From assembly GCA_037349105.1 (NCBI GenBank), contig JAYJMM010000111.1:2046001-2110000 (forward strand): a DNA stretch of 64,000 nt, in the 5' to 3' direction. This document shows, piece by piece, positions 61,829 through 64,000 of this stretch. Position numbers and translations under genes: made by a program. The notes below the pieces were generated by a model. That model was not told the DNA's origin. It was given only the letters and a program-made list of their open reading frames with translations, and did no database searches. Every line of letters begins with the position of its first letter. Within the stretch, counting starts at the first letter, position 1. This DNA is from Limnomonas spitsbergensis (Eukaryota > Chlorophyta > Chlorophyceae > Chlamydomonadales).

Positions 61829-64000
61829 CACACAGCCCGGTACCATTGCGCAAAGCTCCTGCTCTCTGGCGTGCTATGCGGCCCTGGCCTGGGGCGAATG
61901 TGCTCTCTGCTGTTTGACCTTTCACGGCGGTCCTCACCAGCCCGGTTGGACTGGGAATCCTCACTCCACGCAGCGGACCTCCCGTCCCTGCTGCGGCTGC
62001 GCTGCGGCTCTCTGTCCGCCTCTTCCCATCTTCCAGGATTGTACCGAGAGGTTGTACTATGATGGGTCCTGACGGGCCCCTCTGTGTCCTCCTCTCGACT
62101 CATAGCTGCGGCCCCCCTGACCCGTGGGTGACGAACCCGCACGCTGAGCGGATGCAGGGTCATGGTGGCTGCTCCTGCTGCCTCGCCTTCTGTGGTGTCT
62201 TTGCCCTCCGGGGTACCTGGAATCGTCTGACTGCCCTGCTGGCCCCGGCCATCCTGGCGGGCCTGGCAGCATACTTGGTCCTGCTGCAGTCTGCTGGTCC
62301 CTCCAGTCTGCGTATGAGGTCCCCTGTGCAGCCTCATAGGCCCGCCGCATGCTGTCTTCTGAGGCATCTTGGCTTCTGCCAGGCCCCCTGACTCCCCAGC
62401 CCCGCTCTGGGCCTACTGGTGCTCGCAGCCGGTCGAAGCGGCTGCTCTCGCCTGCCTGCAAGGCCTCCCCCTGCTCTGGGCACGCATTTGCGTAGTGCCC
62501 TGGCTTCAAGCAATTGAAGCAGACTCCCCCATCGTGGGGTCCTAGGACACTCTTCTGTCCTCCCATCCAACTGCGCCCTGCCTAGGCCCTGCCCGGCAGA
62601 CTCTGGCCGGAGGCTCTCCTCTTGTCCTGCTCTTTCTCCTCCCGCCTGTATGTCCTGGCTTGACCCCCTGGGCCGCGCTCCTGTGACCTGCCCCTGGGCT
62701 GGCTCCTGCGTTCCCTGCTGGGTGACCGCTGCCTTCTGCCCCTGCCTTGTTCGTCAGGCGGGTTGTATCGTTCAGCGCGGTCCGGCCGCTGGGTCCTAGC
62801 CTCAGGCGTAGGCACCACCCCGTGGCGTTCTACGTTGTGGGCCCTTTGTGCGCTCTCGCTGCGCTCTCTGGGCCCCTGGCTCCTTGCAGTCGCTGGAGCT
62901 GTCCCCACGTGCTGCGCGCGCGCCTCTGCACTGGCCTCTCTGGCCCTGTCAATGCCCCCAGGGCCTTTCTGACCAGGTGCCTGTTTTTCCTCTCCTTGCG
63001 GCTCAATCTGGCCGGGATGATCACTTTCTTCATCCGAATACTCCCAAGGAGATAGGGGGCGGAACATCTCTTGGATGCATGCTGCCAGCATCGGGTCTAC
63101 CGGGAACCGGGAGCGGCTTCCCCTGGTTCAGCGGCTGCCCCGTCTGCTGGTCTCCGAGAATGTTGTACATCTCTTGCAGCTGATCTGCGCGCAGGATGTA
63201 CTCTCGCTGCACCTCAGTGAGCCTTTCGTTGGCATCCTGGATGCGCGTCCACCTGGCCTGCTGCAAGCGCAGGTATTCGACTGAAGCTACCGCCTGGCGG
63301 TACAGCTGTTCCTCTTTCCACTTGAGATCCTTTTGCAGCACCTGCACCTGGCCGCGCAGCCTGTCCACCTTCTTTGATTTTGGGCCTTGCCTCCTGGGCC
63401 TCTTCCTCATCAGAATCCTCTGCTTCTTCCTCCTCGTCCTCGCTGCCAGGCTCCCCCTGGTTGCGGTTACCGCGCTGCCTTGTTGCCCCGCGCGCTCCTC
63501 CTGCTTCTGGGGTGACTCCCCCATCACCTCCTTCGGCCTTCTGTGTTTGTGCGCTGGGTCCTGCCACAGCTGGCGGCGTCTCCGCAGGGATCCTGCGCTG
63601 GTTGGTCTCTTGCGGCGGCCCTGGCAGCTGCTCGTCATGAGCCCTCTCGCCCCTGCTGGGTACTCGCACCTCCGAGCACATCGCTGATCCCGACAGTGCA
63701 GCTCTTCCAGCTGCAGCTGCGCCGAATGCCACCCTCTGCGTTGCTACTGGTGACGCGACCTGGGCCGCGGGGACTGCCACAGAACTCTGCGTTAGTTCCA
63801 TGATCCTCTGTTCGCACTCCTCTGGCGAGTGCTGGCTTGGCGTCCCGCACAAGACACATGGGTGGCCTGGACTTGCCGTCAAGCACCTCCTGATAACGGC
63901 TTTTTCTGATGCGGGCATTCCCGCTGCCTTGAGTGTTCTTGTTGTATCATCTGATACTGCAGCACCGGCTTCTGCCTTTGCTGCCGCCCGGCTCTGCTGT
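61829..64000 (-). mobile_element. Fragment of a second, diverged gag of the giant retrotransposon family
   Basis: Minus-strand translations match the first element collinearly from the knuckle CVLCGTPSQHSPEEC (near 63850; CTLCGAKGWHTAEC at 28972) through a coiled coil (LTEVQREYILRADQLQEMYN; MTEVQKEYILRADQLPGLYQ) and an Arg/Ser-rich region. They continue to the knuckle CFNCLKPGHYANAC (about 62530), then TTSRYNPG and SFAQWYRAV (61840), where homology stops. Coding needs frame changes near 63.2-63.6 kb, 63.05 kb and 62.1-62.3 kb, and there is a TAG at about 62575 where the first element has a Gln codon. It is a decayed, 3'-truncated copy whose 5' part lies beyond the window. Confidence 0.85.

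Overview
The window looks like nuclear DNA of a chlorophyte green alga, most likely of the Chlamydomonadales (Volvocales). The pointers are multi-exon genes with GT-AG introns and frequent GTGAGT-type donors, a MYND-finger protein of the type expanded in volvocalean algae, very large minisatellite arrays inside introns, and several families of short non-autonomous elements. No bacterial or organellar genes are visible. The species cannot be named from the sequence.

Layout. 1-1.8 kb: a 19-bp minisatellite carrying a hAT-type MITE. 2.8-5.2 kb (minus): seven phase-compatible exons of a helical-repeat protein. 7.3 kb: a Harbinger-type MITE. 8.2-11 kb: G-rich hexamer and heptamer arrays and other satellites. 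12.2-18.1 kb (plus), perhaps to 19.6 kb: a PP2C phosphatase gene whose introns are filled with tandem arrays. 18.9-22.4 kb: more arrays. 22.6-23.1 kb: a TA-flanked inverted-repeat element. 23.8-39.9 kb (plus): a very large Ty3/Gypsy-type retrotransposon. 42.6-44.9 kb (plus): a MYND-finger gene with two in-frame TAG codons. 45-47 kb: SINE and MITE debris. 57.6-48.0 kb (minus): a 7-exon PAQR/adiponectin-receptor-like membrane protein of 429 codons. 59.1-60.7 kb: two opposed SINEs around possible exons. 61.8-64 kb (minus): a fragment of a second, diverged relative of the large retrotransposon, running off the window.

The main finding is the retrotransposon. Its order is gag / aspartic protease / about 7 kb of novel coding sequence with extra zinc knuckles / reverse transcriptase / RNase H / complete DNMT3-like cytosine-5 DNA methyltransferase / C-terminal part of integrase / PHD finger. 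It therefore couples a DNA-methylation writer and a probable histone-tail reader to a transposon. This copy is probably dead: it has frame changes and stops, lacks most of the integrase core, and no LTR pair could be recognised.

The second theme is structural. In at least three genes the intronic arrays are made of, or bounded by, duplicated exon edges that include the splice site. Two arrays have periods divisible by three (27 and 84 bp), so dozens of candidate splice sites lie in the same phase as the real one.
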